A DNA stretch of 64,000 nucleotides from positions 1-64,000 of the forward strand of contig VXCM01002124.1 in NCBI GenBank assembly GCA_014773175.1, written 5' to 3'. The position numbers and the translations under genes were made by a program. Position 1 is the stretch's first letter, and the number at the start of each line of letters is the position of its first letter. The stretch comes from Lucifuga dentata. Its lineage: Eukaryota > Chordata > Actinopteri > Ophidiiformes > Bythitidae. The notes under the pieces are model-generated. The model was not told the DNA's origin and searched no databases. It was given only the letters and a program-made list of their open reading frames with translations. Below are positions 27,170 through 40,320 of this stretch, piece after piece.

Positions 27170-28676
27170 ATGCGGCATCCTCCTCACCTGACCCAGGAGT
27201 CGAGGAGCTGCTGTGGCTCTGCAGGTTCCCATTCCTGAGGAGCAACGGGGATTTCTGAATCCCACCGCTGACACCTATGACCCCCAGCCTCTCTCCTGCT
27301 CCTCCCACTCCACCTCCTCCTCCTCCTCCGCTGCAGGAAACCAAGCCTGGCCGGCCCGAAAGTACCGAGGACGAGGAGGAAGGGGAGGCAGTGGAGGAGG
27401 AGGTGCTGACCGTGGAGGAGGGAGGGAGAGTCAGAGGGGGAGCAGCAGGTTCTGGGGGCTTCACATCCGTGGTGAAGCAAGGTCCGTAACGGTTTCGCCA
27501 GTTGCCTTTCTTTTTCTTTTTTACACCGTCATCTACGCCCGCTGCTGCTGGTCCTCCTATCCCTGGACCTGAGCTGGAGGCCTGAGACCGCTTGTAGCCG
27601 GCCGCCCCACTCAGGGTTGTCGTCTCGCTCGCTGCGTGACTGTGGGAATTCTCATACAGCTTCCCGCCAACTACAACGACAAGAAAGCAGAATTGAGTCC
27701 TCTGAACAGCCTGCAGTCTCATCATGTGATTTCCAAGCCCTCAAAGAAGTCAAAGTACATTGAGTGTATTCATTCTCTGGTAAATGTTAAGCAAATACTT
27801 AAAAAAAAAAAAAAAAAAAAAAAAATGCAAGTTTTTTGGCGCATGCTTGTGGAATAACTGTTTAAATACTGTGGTGATGATCAAAAGCACATTGCTGAGT
27901 GACAAAGCTTTCCACGGTAAATTCATGCCACCTGCAGATGCTGTAGTGGCGGACATGAGCGAACCAAAGAGCGTCGTGGTTCCCTCTGAAGCTCCGCCCT
28001 CTGAGCTTGGCTTCACAAGGCAGCTGCTGAAAGATGGCGGGGAGGAGAAGGTTGTCCCANCCGCCCTCTGAGCTTGGCTTCACAAGGCAGCTGCTGAAAG
28101 ATGGCGGGGAGGAGAAGGTTGTCCCACCAACAGGACGCAACGACGTGTCGGAGAAACTCAGGAAGTCAGAGGAGGAAGAAGCAGAGGGCGTCTTGCTGGC
28201 GCTGGTCAAAAGGAGGCCTGAGAGATTGATAGAAGGAAGGGTGGAATAAAGAGACATTGACAGAGCGAAGGAGGAGCAACACGGAGAGACAGAAGGCAGA
28301 GAAGAAAGCAGGATGAGAAAGAGAGATGGAACTAAGAGGAAGCTGAAATTACAGGTGGGAAAATGTTTCATCCTGCCCTCCTTTCCTTTGCCATGAGAGC
28401 AGCGGAAACGAGATAACCAAAATAAGCATTTTATCACCTCTCCTGCTTCATATCTGCTCTAGTCAAGCCTCCCTCCTCATAAATTCACTCCACGTGACCG
28501 AGGAACAGTTTTGTGAACATGCCATTATAATTACAGGCAGTCACAAACGCCATTTCTCTGTTGGAGACACACACAGACACACCTGAAGAGGGCTTCAAGG
28601 TTCTGATAGTACGAAACACAGGAGCTCAGTGTGAGCGTGACTCCTCTCAGAGCCTGACCTCCCCACATGTTCTTCC

Positions 28677-28729
<53 letters not shown>

Positions 28730-31650
28730 NTGTGTCACTCCTTTCCTAGACACGGCTCCAGATTACAGGAGCCGGAGGCCAGTCAAAAGGACAACACTGT
28801 TATCGTGGCCACACAGAGAAGTCTGCTGTCTGGCACATGAGAACGAATGAATCACAAACTGTAATGTACACACAGAGAAATGTCCCAATATTTCTCATTT
28901 TTAGTAGAGCCGAGAATGTAGGAGTACTTTTGGTTTAGACAACCAGGTTTGGTCCTGGACGGTTTCCAGGATTGGTTCCAGCTGCTGCGGCAATGTAAGA
29001 ATGACTCTTATTTGGGGTTTTAATAACATGATATACAGATGTTTTTGCTGTAAGTGCACCGTTTTCACACTTCTTTGATGGGTGGCAGAGTAATAATAAT
29101 AATAGTAATAACTTTATTTATATAGCATCTTTCTAAAACAAAGTTACAAGGTGCTGCACAGACGTTAAAAAAAAAAAAAAAAAAAAAAAAAGATAATGTC
29201 ACGAGTCATGGGAAGATTAACGCATTTGCTGCCGTTAATTCACCTTGGTGGAATGGCCCAGTGGAAGCAGAGGCAGATGTGGAGGAGGTTGCCATGGTGA
29301 CCACAGCAGAGGGGAGGGGTTTCCCTGAGGGGGTAAGAGACTTGCGGCCACCCCTCTGTCCCACCGTGTGACTTCCACCACTGTTCTTCTTGTTCTTCAC
29401 CTCAGATGTCACCTTCCCAGCATCCACTGCCAGACCGTCCTTGGAATTGCCGCCGGAGTGAGCAGACGGCACTTCCTGAAAGTTGGCGTTGGTGAAACGA
29501 GCGGCGCTGTCATCCAAACGCTTCTGGGAAGATGCGGGCAGAGAGGCAACCCCTCCCCCTGAACTGCTGCTGTTGAAGGTCTGAATGAGGCGATGCAAAG
29601 AAATATGGCAGGAAGGAAAGGGAGGACAAGAACCACAAGAAGGGAGAAATGGGAAGAAACAGGAAGAACCAAATAAGGAGGAGAGAAGGAGAGGAATCAG
29701 TGGGAGGACAGGATGCGAGAGGGATGCAGAAAAAGAGCAACAAAGGTAAAACAAGGTAAAGAAAAACCCCAGTCACCCCAGCTCAAACATGTAACTAGTC
29801 CAATCCAAATTCAGCAAAAACAAAGGGAGGAAGAGTGGAGGAGTGTCCTTACCTTGTCTGGAACCATAATGTTTGGAATGACGAGGGAGGGCGACAGGTC
29901 CATGGAGGTCTTCTTGTGTTTTGGTTTGTGCCTGTCCCGCTCCTTGTGTTTCTGAGGATGGAGAGGANGGGGGGGGGGGAAAGGAGAACCAGATGGGTGA
30001 AACTGCTGCAAACATGAATACATGGAGGAGAGAAATAAAAGAGAGACAGAAAAAAAAAATTTATGTGGTACAACTTGTATCTTATAGCGCCTACAGTTTA
30101 TGGTATCAGGAAAACAGTAAAGAAGGAAAATATTTTAATGTGGAAACATGAGTGCTCTTGGGAAGACAGCTAAGTAGAAGTGTTACACCAGACAGATGGT
30201 CAAAATAAATGAAACTAAGGGAGTTATGAAGGTATAAAGACAGGAGAGGGAGAATGTGGTGTGTGAGTGAGACAAAGAGAGAAAGAGCATTAAAAGACCA
30301 TACCACCCATTTTGCATGTTTGAGCCTAATATATTCAATTTTTATACACGTAACCTCACTGATAATCATTTCCCAAAGGATACTACTGGAACGGTGAGTT
30401 TAAAAAAAAAAATTCCTAGCTTCCAGACTGCCATTGGTTTCAGTTCATTCTGGTACGCTATTACAGCAACTTGTTGATACTTGAAATGTTCTTGGGATAG
30501 GTAATCCACCATCGCAAACAAGATGTGTATTCAGGTTTTTTCGAAGTTTCATAATTTTAGCATTTAAGCACAATAAAAAGCACGGTGACTGTATGTCGGG
30601 GAATATAGTCCCAAAAGAAGAGCTGCGTTTATTGAAAAATTTTAATGATTATGACTTCATAATTTTGCGTAACTATTAACAGGCGAAACATCGATTTTTG
30701 TTCACTTGAATATTTGATTTTGAAAGATTAAGAGATTTTGCAAAATATCAGGAAAGCTGAAATACGGTTTTATCCTTTGGAAAATGATTGTCAGTAACCT
30801 TATGTGTATGAAAATTGCATATATTAGGCTGAAACATGCAAAATGGGTAGTATGGTCCTTTAAGGCTCAGGGAAGAAAGCTTGGAGATAAATTAACACTA
30901 ATAGAACGATGGAAGAGAGATTAATAAAGGTGCAGAGGCAACGGGGCTTCAACATTTTGAGTGTATCCAAATTTATCATGCTGAAGCGCAGAACGTCTCA
31001 CACAGCGTCTCTTCCTTTCATCCAATTGGATCCTTCTCATTGGCCGCCGCCAATGAGGAGCAGCTCAATTTACACCCTCGCTAACACACAGCCACTGCCA
31101 CCCTCCTCTCGCACCCCTGAGGGGGCGACAGGGTGCCAGCGTATTTACACCTTGCGCACGCCTGGCACCCTGACACCTCTCCGCGTGTGCACGTGAACAG
31201 ACGGGTGCACTTTCGCTAACGCGCACCCGCACAGTCTCTTGAAGACAGGCCGTGAAAATATTCAGCGATCCTGAGACACAACATGGGACTCAACATGCTT
31301 GTGATGCTCAGTGTCATGACAACTCTAAAACACAAGAACAGCACCCCCCACCCCCACCCGCCTCAGGGTCTCAAGGTGGATTGATTGGATGGGGGATGAT
31401 GACAGTTTAGCCATACTTCCTCTATGGCTGGCAGTTAACAGACGCTGCCAGCCAAATCAGGAGATGGTAACTCCTCTGCAATGGCCTGCAGGCCGGCTTC
31501 CGCTAATGTTAATACTCTGGGGTTAAGAGTCTAAAAAGTGCTGAGTTCTGTTTGTGTGTGTGTGTGCGTGTGTGTAAGTGTGTCTACCTGAGAAACAGGA
31601 CAGAAAAACCATACAAAGAGACAGAAACACAAGACAGAGATAGTGATTTT

Positions 31651-31698
<48 letters not shown>

Positions 31699-33348
31699 TG
31701 ATTCCCTTGTTGTTTTTCATTAACATTCCAGAGGTAGGTGTTGATGGACAGAGGCTGAGCTGAGAGGGTCAGGTAACACACACACACACAAACACAAACA
31801 CACACACACACACACACAAAGAGAGGGACCCAAAGCACTGGGCGTGGGAAACATAACACACACACAATGTAACCCTGACACACCCTTATCAATCAGGTCA
31901 ATTGATTATACAGGGCCAGACAAAGCCTTTCAGTGTGTCCTGTCTCTGCTTTCTCTGTTGCTGACCATTAGCAGGCTGATCATTTGACATGTCCGAGTGC
32001 TCTTTGAAATTGTGTGGGGTAAATATGATGGCAGAGGATGTGGAGTGAGTCGATTTGTCACCAAACCCCCCCCAAACAATGACTGAGACACCAGTGGGAT
32101 GAAATCTTCTCTGTCTTTGTCGATTACAGATCGCGGCCCTGAACAGTGAAACGCTATCTGCCCCCATCATGCAAAAATCAGCCAGAGACACTGTTTCACT
32201 CTCTTTGTCTGCACTGGCAACGAGATTTGCCCAGTATTACAAAACTAACATATATTATTTCATTTATTAATTTATCAGGGACAATGCTCACTGATCAACA
32301 GTGAAACAATAAACTGTAAATGAGCCAGAGTTAGCCCGAGAGGATAATTTTTATCTACAGTCTCTGGCCAGATGTTAAAAAAGGCTGATAAAACAATATT
32401 AGCACATAGGTATAAAATACCCATTTTCAACTCAATACTGTAAAAAACAACCAAAAAAAAAAAACNAAAAAAAAAAAACAAAAAAACAACAAGAAACAAA
32501 TTGTACAAACAAATTGTAAAGATAATACCTTTTGATATATACTGTATATATTATCTGTAGACGAGAATTTAAAAGGTTATGGGGAGTTTCTTGTAATGAT
32601 TTTAATAGGAAAGAGAGAAATTGAGTGAGAATGACATGTTTGTCGATTCCTGATTCAAAACACACGTGCTATAAATTTAAAAAAATCTGTTCCAATGTAG
32701 TAACATTGTTGGTAAGATTCAATTTTTTTAAGCATTCCCTATTTATTTTATATAACATGTAATATAAATGTATGATTCAACACCATGACCTCAGGAGGAA
32801 GAGGAGAGGCCTCTGCAGACAGAGCAGCAGGGTGAAGGAGAAGCAAGAAAAGATGGGGAGGAACAGGAAGTCAGGGGGAAAATAATCCACCCCAGCCTGG
32901 CAGGAATTCCCCTGTGTAGTTTCCTGCAGGATTTCTGACCAGCCACTGTCTATGTATGGATGCGTGTATATGTGTGTGCATACACGTGCACACAAGTTTT
33001 TCCTGCAGGCCTTTTCTAAGCAGCCAGAGTGGGGGATCCTTTAGCCCCCGCTGCAGTTTGACTGCAGGGGCTAACATGAGGTTGGTATACATCTGAGCCT
33101 TCAAACCACATAACAAATGCATGTGCTGACGCACACACGCACACACACACATCTGAGCTTACTGATCTCTGACCCTGGAATGTGGATGGAGGGTGTGTGT
33201 GTATGTGTGTATGTGTGTATGTGTACGTGTGCATGTGTGTGCACCCGCGTGAGAGAGAGGAGGGGGCACTAACTAATGCAAATCAGGCAGTATTAACAAA
33301 AGAAGCCAGAATAGTCGCACCATATTGTGTTTGGAAATGCACACGCAG

Positions 33349-33399
<51 letters not shown>

Positions 33400-33569
33400 N
33401 CACACACACACACACACACCCTGAAGCTGCCACTGTCAGACACAAAGACCAGGAAGACAGATAAAATTATTAAAAATGCTGAATGTTAATTTTTTTTTAA
33501 ATCCCACTAAATAACACAAAGAAAAGTCAAACGTTTTCTATTATGCTTTTTTATTAACCTCTAAAAAAA

Positions 33570-33600
<31 letters not shown>

Positions 33601-36600
33601 CTACAAATGAAAAAATAAAGAGGGCTCCAAAGATCAAAAGCTTCTATTGGCTGATCTGCATAAACAAATAATAAAAAAATATATACCAAAACAATAACAA
33701 AATATCTCAACAGAAAACGAGCATTTAACGACCACTCGTGACAAACCCAAGCATGATGAGGAGCTGACTTCCTCTGATTTCAGCACGCGTGCGTGCGTGC
33801 TTGTGTGTGTGTGAGTGACACTGCATGGCCCAGACACACTTTTAATAGGCGTCATTCATTCTCCATTCAGCCACACTAACAAGGTTTCACAGTATGTCCT
33901 AGGAAAAAAATATTTTTGTAACATGAGTTTTAGGTTATCAATAATAATATGTACTTATGCTGTCAACTATAACATCTGCTGTAAAACAGGATAACAGGTT
34001 TCTGATATGTCTTCTTTCTTTCTTTCAAGTCCTTTGCCTTCAATTTCTGACCGGATCACATACATAATTCAAGAATTTGTCTTGAAAAATGCAATTTTTA
34101 TCATAAACAGAATTAGCTTGTGGTTAGCATGAACAGCATTAAATTGAGCTGATGTCCAGTGTGTGTGTCTGTGTATGTTTATACAACTGCTGATTAGTTT
34201 GTGAATTTCAGTAACTTGAATCATGTGTTTTCAGTTCGGTAGGGGGNGGGGGGTTGTTAACATTAAATGTAATAAATACTGATGTTTTGGCTTTCCAGTT
34301 TTGACAATGAGGATATAATCTCCCTCTGACTAATAACAGTTAGAGATGGTCTGAGTCTGTCATGGCGGATTTTATTTTATTGGTATCTCCTTTGCTTATT
34401 TTACCACTTTACTTTCTGTCTGTTCAAGCTGCCAAATGCATTTTATATACTTGATCTAAAACACATGGGAGGGAAGCATGTGTTTACAACAGGAAACTAA
34501 AGTGTAGATGTTATTTTAAAATGGAAAATGAAAGGAGCGGCTGGGGAGAGAGAGATGCCCGGGCTTCTTTGCTCGACCTGCTGCCTCCACAACCCGGATA
34601 AGCCGTGGAAAATGGATGGATGGACAATGAAAGCAGCTCACCAGCCACTTCTGATGCATGAAAAGATTTAAATGTTAGCTTAGACATCGTTTTTGATCAC
34701 TGATCTGCTATTTGTAAAAACCATTTGTAGTTTCATGCTTTGATTAAGTCGACTGTCAAGCGTCTCTTATCTACCTGAATTAGTTTTACTAACTTGCATT
34801 CAATTTAGGAGTGAACAGTGAAGTTGCATTATATCAGAAAACATTAACATTATCAAATATTAAAGGACCATACCAGCCATTATGCATGCTTGAGCCTCAT
34901 ATATTCAATTTCATACACGACGTTACTGACAATCATTTCCCAAAGCATACTACTGGAACAATTAATGTAAACACAAATTTCCTACCTTCCAGACCACCAC
35001 TGGTTTCAGTTCATTCTGGTACGCTATTAAAATCAGCTTGTTGATACTTGAAATGTTCTTGGGATAGATAATCCATCATCACAAATAAGATGTATATTCA
35101 GGTTTTTTTTTCAAAGTTACGTAATTTTGGGTTTAAGCGCAATAAAATGTGCACAGCGATCTGAAAATGCTTCCTGTTTTCAGTTCTTCACTGCAGCACT
35201 TGAATGTAACATTAGGAAGCATTTTCCCATCACTCTGTTAAAATTATGCTTTAAAAGCATGCTTTGGGAAATGATTGTCAATAATGTTACATCTATAAAA
35301 ACTGAATATATTAGGTTCAAACATGCAAAATGGCCAGTATGGTCCTTTAACTCTGATCAGGATTTAAGCTAAAACAACTTGATGGGGACATTCATACACT
35401 GAATAGTGCGTTTTGTCTGTTAGCTATTCTGTTGTACTGGTAATTTACATCATTTTGTTGAGAATCTTGTCTAGACTGATGCGCCCTTGGCTAAAACATA
35501 TTCTCACTCTCTCTCTCTCTCTCTCACACACTCACACACACACACACGCACACACACACACACACTATGNCACTCTCTCTCTCTCTCTCTCACACACTCA
35601 CACACACACACACGCACACACACACACACACTATGACGTGTTACTTTAGTGCATTTTATCGGGTTTATTGTGTTACACACACTTATCAAGTTATTCTCTT
35701 CTAACAACAGCCTGCAAAGGTTGCAAATGGAGTATCAACCGTTGTTAACCGTGTGACTGCTGTAACATGCTAAATATTGAGAACGATGGGCTTCATTCAA
35801 CTTAAGCCACATGACAAATTGCATTTGAGCTCCGTGCTGCTTTCAAAAAAGGCTCCTTACACATTACAAAAAAAAAACAAAAAACAAAAAGTGGAACAGA
35901 TGACTTGACGCCTCCTGTAAATTCTGATTTTACGCAGCCTGTGATTACATGTTCTGCTAACAGTGTGACTGATTAACTCACACTCATGCAGCATTCATTA
36001 ACAGCCGCTATCACTGGTGGGCTGCAGTTGCACTAGGAGCTAAAAACCATTCAGAATAAAACTGATGCTAAGGCTTGTAAAATGCAATTTTACCACACAG
36101 ATTCTAGATATTGCTCTGATTTTCAAGATCTAGTTTGGTGAAAATAGGACTCAAAGGACTCAAAACTGACATGTTTTATGGTAAATTAAACTTCTAAGAA
36201 ATCTCACTGTTCACAGAAAAACTCTGTCAAGACATTAATGTATCAGAAAACTGAAGCAGGTGTTGAGATCTGAATTTGAATGCCACATTTTGATAAAAAA
36301 TTAAATAAAGAAAACAAATATGCCATTTTCAAGGCCGTTCATTTATCTTCAGAAGTCTTGCAAAGCATTATTTTATCTTTCTGGAATAAAGGCATGCTCG
36401 CTGGGTTTATGGTTAATTGTCAACATGTAATATCTTAAGATCTGGTACCTTAAGTCTATTTTTACAAACCCCTGAAGCTATTTCATTGTAACAGTTTATT
36501 AGGACTAAATGTGTCATTTTGCTTTGTCTCGTTTAATTCGACATAAAATTTGCCAAATACAAAGTCCAGCTCCATAAATATAAGTTCTGGAGCTGCTGGG

Positions 36601-39600
36601 AAATGGTTCATCACTGCTTTTATGCCTTTGTGCGTCCTTCCACAGTGTGAGCATATCACAGTGAGGACATATGTCACAGTCATGGGTCATAGAGAAGGTA
36701 AGATCTGAGGGCTGTCTTACCTTCTTGTCCTTGTCTGGGGGTTTATCCATACACTGAGAGGAAGAGTCACTTAAGCTTTGAGACATACTACCACGGGCCT
36801 GCTCCTTCGCTAAAAGGTAAAGAGGAACTCTGAGTTAGAGGTAAAGAGGAACTACTGGATGAAGTCCAGAAAAAGAGGCGAAAATTAGACTAAAAATAAA
36901 GAATTCTGTGATATGAAAAAGGGAAACAAACCAAAGGAACTAAAATAAGCTGCCTGAAATGAAGGAAAACTCAAAAATGAAAGCTTCAGTCAGAAGACGT
37001 TGTCATGATGAGCACTGATTATAGAAATGGTGGGGTGACAGGATTCATCTCGTTTGCCTCTAAACAAACAGATGCATTTAAAAAAATTAATAATAATCCA
37101 CTATGTAAAAGTCACTTGCTTTACAGTCTTCCACTAACAAAATAGGTATAAGATGCATAATAACTGTCAATTTAATAGTAAGAAAAACAGTCGGAATGCA
37201 GGGAAACAGTTAAAAAAAAAAAATGCAATCACAACAAGCCAGCCAAAACTAGGTCAGAATCTAAAACTGGACATATAATGCCATGCTGCTATAGATCAAG
37301 ACCCGTATCTATACTTTAAAAAACGAAACGACGGTTTGATTATTTTGATACTATTCAGCCTCATGTGACAAGGTAAAAACAATTAAAAGTTATGACTAAA
37401 TATGACCTAACAATAGGAGTTGTTAACTATGCATATGAGACGGTTTACCAGCTTGATTTATCACTTTCAAATAAAGAAAGAATATTTTCAGTTGTTGTAA
37501 ACTTGCATTTTGTCGTGGTTTGTTTAAGGAACCGTTAGGGAGACAAAGTTATGAAACAAGCTTTGCCCGTCACTGGTACATTAGATGAGTATACTGTGCA
37601 TCCTGTCCAGCTGCTTGTTAAAGCCATTTACTCTGCTTGGAAGTGGGGGAAGTTCTTCTTATTTAGTATTGATGAAATCTCAAGCTAAAGCAATATTTTG
37701 TCGTAGTCCAGACTAAACAGAGATAATCCATGTTTGAAATTAGATTTGGCTACTGACTCAGTCCAGCCAAACACCATATGAGGCTAACATGGCGTAAACA
37801 TCCATCAGTGCTATATGTTATGAAACCCACTCCACTAACAACATTTCTTTCTTCATCATCGATTCCCTCTCGTGCATTCCTGTCATCCATACAATTCCAA
37901 TCTTAATGACATTATGCCCCACCATCCACAGCCATTCATACACAATCAATAGAGCTGCAGGAGTCTTTCCATCAGGATTTGTTAACATTGAAAAATGTTA
38001 TGTGTGTTTGTGTTGACAATATAAAACCCGTCATCAATTTTCATTCTTACAACTGTTCCACAAACCGTAATAGCTCATTCTTATTTTTCACATTTTTTTC
38101 TATATGTGTTTCTGTCTTAAAATTGTCAGTGTGTCCATGTGATAAGTTATTAAGTAATGGAGTGATGGAAGAACATATGAAACACAACAGGAGATCTCAG
38201 CTGGATGTGTGCGTGAGCATGCGTGCATTAAAAAACACGACCTGTGCAGCTGTGATTGCTTTTGTGTGTTTCTGTTTTTCTTTCTCATTCGTCTCCAATT
38301 TGATCCAGTGTTGCTTTAACGATGGCTACTTATCCAACCATCATGGTTTGCCAGATACTGCAGTTGACTTGGCAGAAATTTGACCATGGTCAAAATAATC
38401 TGCTGTTTGCCATTAATTTATGTCCAAAATAACTAAAAGACAGACTGTTAGATCGTCTGTCTACCACAATGACGTTTGAGGGCCCAGTGTTTCCCTCAAG
38501 CTCATCAGATAAAGCTTCTCAGACAATATCTGAGTGGGTGACACTGCAAATATTTTATTGTAGGATTCTCTTCAATTAAAGGACCATACCCCCCCCCCCC
38601 NCCCCCCCCCCCATTTTGTATGTTTGAGCCTAATATATTCACTTTTCATACACGCAAGGTTAATGACAATCATTTCCCAAAGCATACTACTGGAACGGTG
38701 AGTTAAGTTTTTTTTTTTCCCCCTACCTTATGTCTCCACCGGGGACTATAGTCCCAAAAGAAGACCTGTGTTTATTGAAAAATTTTCACAACTGTGACTT
38801 TATAATTTTGTGTAACTATCAGCAGGTGAAACATTGATTTTTAAGGTAGGTGTATCGCTTGAATATTTGATTTTGAAAGATTAAGAGAGTTTTAAAAATA
38901 TCAGGAAAGTTGAAATACGGTTTTATCCTTTGGGAAATGATTGTCATTGTCAGTAGCCTTACATGTATGAAAACTGAATGTATTAGGCTCAAACATGCAA
39001 AATGGGTGGTATGGTCCTTTAAAGGGAAACCGAATCAAACCCACTGCTGTTATTGTTTTCCTGATAGTGAAGACCAACCGACGGGAAAGTTCTACTGAAA
39101 ACCAAAGAATAAATCAATGAAATGTTCTTTTCCTGGGAATTTAAATAATGATTAAGCTCTGATTAGCCCTGTTTGACCTTGCTGTGAAAACCAGACTCCA
39201 AGGACCCCATCCAGCACCTGCAACCCAAACTGCTGCGCCCAGTCTGGGCTTAGTACTAATACACCAGAGAGGGAAGGGGACGACAGGCCGCTGTTAGAGA
39301 GATTAGAGGGATCAGGAAGGCAGGAAAACTGGAAAGGAGTAGAGAGAGGGTAAAGGACAGGTGGAAGGGAGGCAGGCAATGGGGGAGTGGGGGTGGGGTG
39401 TTTGGGGCTGGTGTAAGAGGAAGCAGATGGGGGAATGATAGAAAGAGGGGAGATAGCACAGGGGCAGAACAGAGACAGGAAGCTGACTGAAGGAGGCACA
39501 AAGCAGGAAGGGAGAATGATAAGGGAGGGGTAGAGAGAAAAATGAATAGTAGAGGGCAAAACTCACCAGTTCCACACGAAACACATTAATATCTCTATTG

Positions 39601-40270
39601 TCTTTCATGCACAACAGAGCTTCCAGGTAAGTTTCAAAACATCTTTTGTCCATGCAGAAATGCCTCAAATAACAGGAAAATGCTAAACTTGTCTTCTCTC
39701 TCTTTGCAAAAAAAAAAAAAAAAATNAAAAAAAAAAAAAAAGTTAATGACACCCTCTTCACCTCATCTTCATGGTCATTTACACAGTCAAACCCCAAATA
39801 CAGGTGTTCTCATTGACATATTTTAATACACTGGTATATCAGTTAATTGAGACAGCAGCAAACCTTGCACTGCTGTCAGGAGTGCACATTTATGCAAACG
39901 TGCCTAAAATATGAATATTGTATTGTATGGTCACCAGTATTTAAAATGAGTTAACACAGAGAGACCTAGAGGTGACAGAATGTTGAATTCTTAACATTAC
40001 ATGCAAAGGTTTGCTTTGCCTGCCCACTCTAAGCCATGTGAATGACAGTTTTAGGGTGTGAAAACACCAGCTCAGTGAGGACATGACTTTCGAGGAGAAA
40101 CAGTGGTTAGGAAGATGGAGTGAAGAAGGGATTTTTTGGAGGAGGGGGAGGAGCTGAGGACAGATGGGGACAAATGATGGTGAAGACTCCTCACAGTGGT
40201 GCAGAGGAGTGCCAAGTTGTTCTCAAGAGAAAAGGTACTCCTTTTCTATGTAGGGGTGTAGGGGTTTGTG

Positions 40271-40320
<50 letters not shown>

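Larger units (their letters stand above)
21504..27187 (-). other. mllt10 intron 11
   Basis: 5.68 kb, AT-rich, with GT arrays at 23730-23777 and 24115-24180 and CA arrays near 25.28, 26.0 and 26.8 kb. I looked here for an exon encoding the FSELLNAIHN segment that I remember from mammalian AF10 and did not find one. Confidence 0.65.
28218..29243 (-). other. mllt10 intron 9
   Basis: 1.03 kb. Contains a GT array (28680-28735, with an N at 28730) and a dispersed repeat with an A-tail at 29092-29191. No coding sequence recognised. Confidence 0.7.
29952..36720 (-). other. mllt10 intron 7 (largest)
   Basis: 6.77 kb. Contains MITE copies B and C, a fish dispersed repeat at 32261-32415, a non-LTR retrotransposon 3' end at 34532-34624, several CA/GT/GA microsatellites, an AAAT array near 33.56 kb and a gap-joined duplication at 35505-35635. 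No coding sequence recognised. Confidence 0.7.

Noticed and set aside
27213..27572. Plus-strand frames of 70-119 residues near 27.2-27.6 kb
   Set aside because: They are antisense to mllt10 exon 11, whose minus-strand frame matches AF10.
36483..36786. Minus frame running past the exon 7 donor
   Set aside because: Residues after DKDKK lie beyond a clear GTAAGA donor and lack similarity to AF10.
18936..39098. A recurring peptide (IRLKHAKWVVWSF) in open frames at several places
   Set aside because: It is a translation of the MITE terminal inverted repeat and not a conserved protein.
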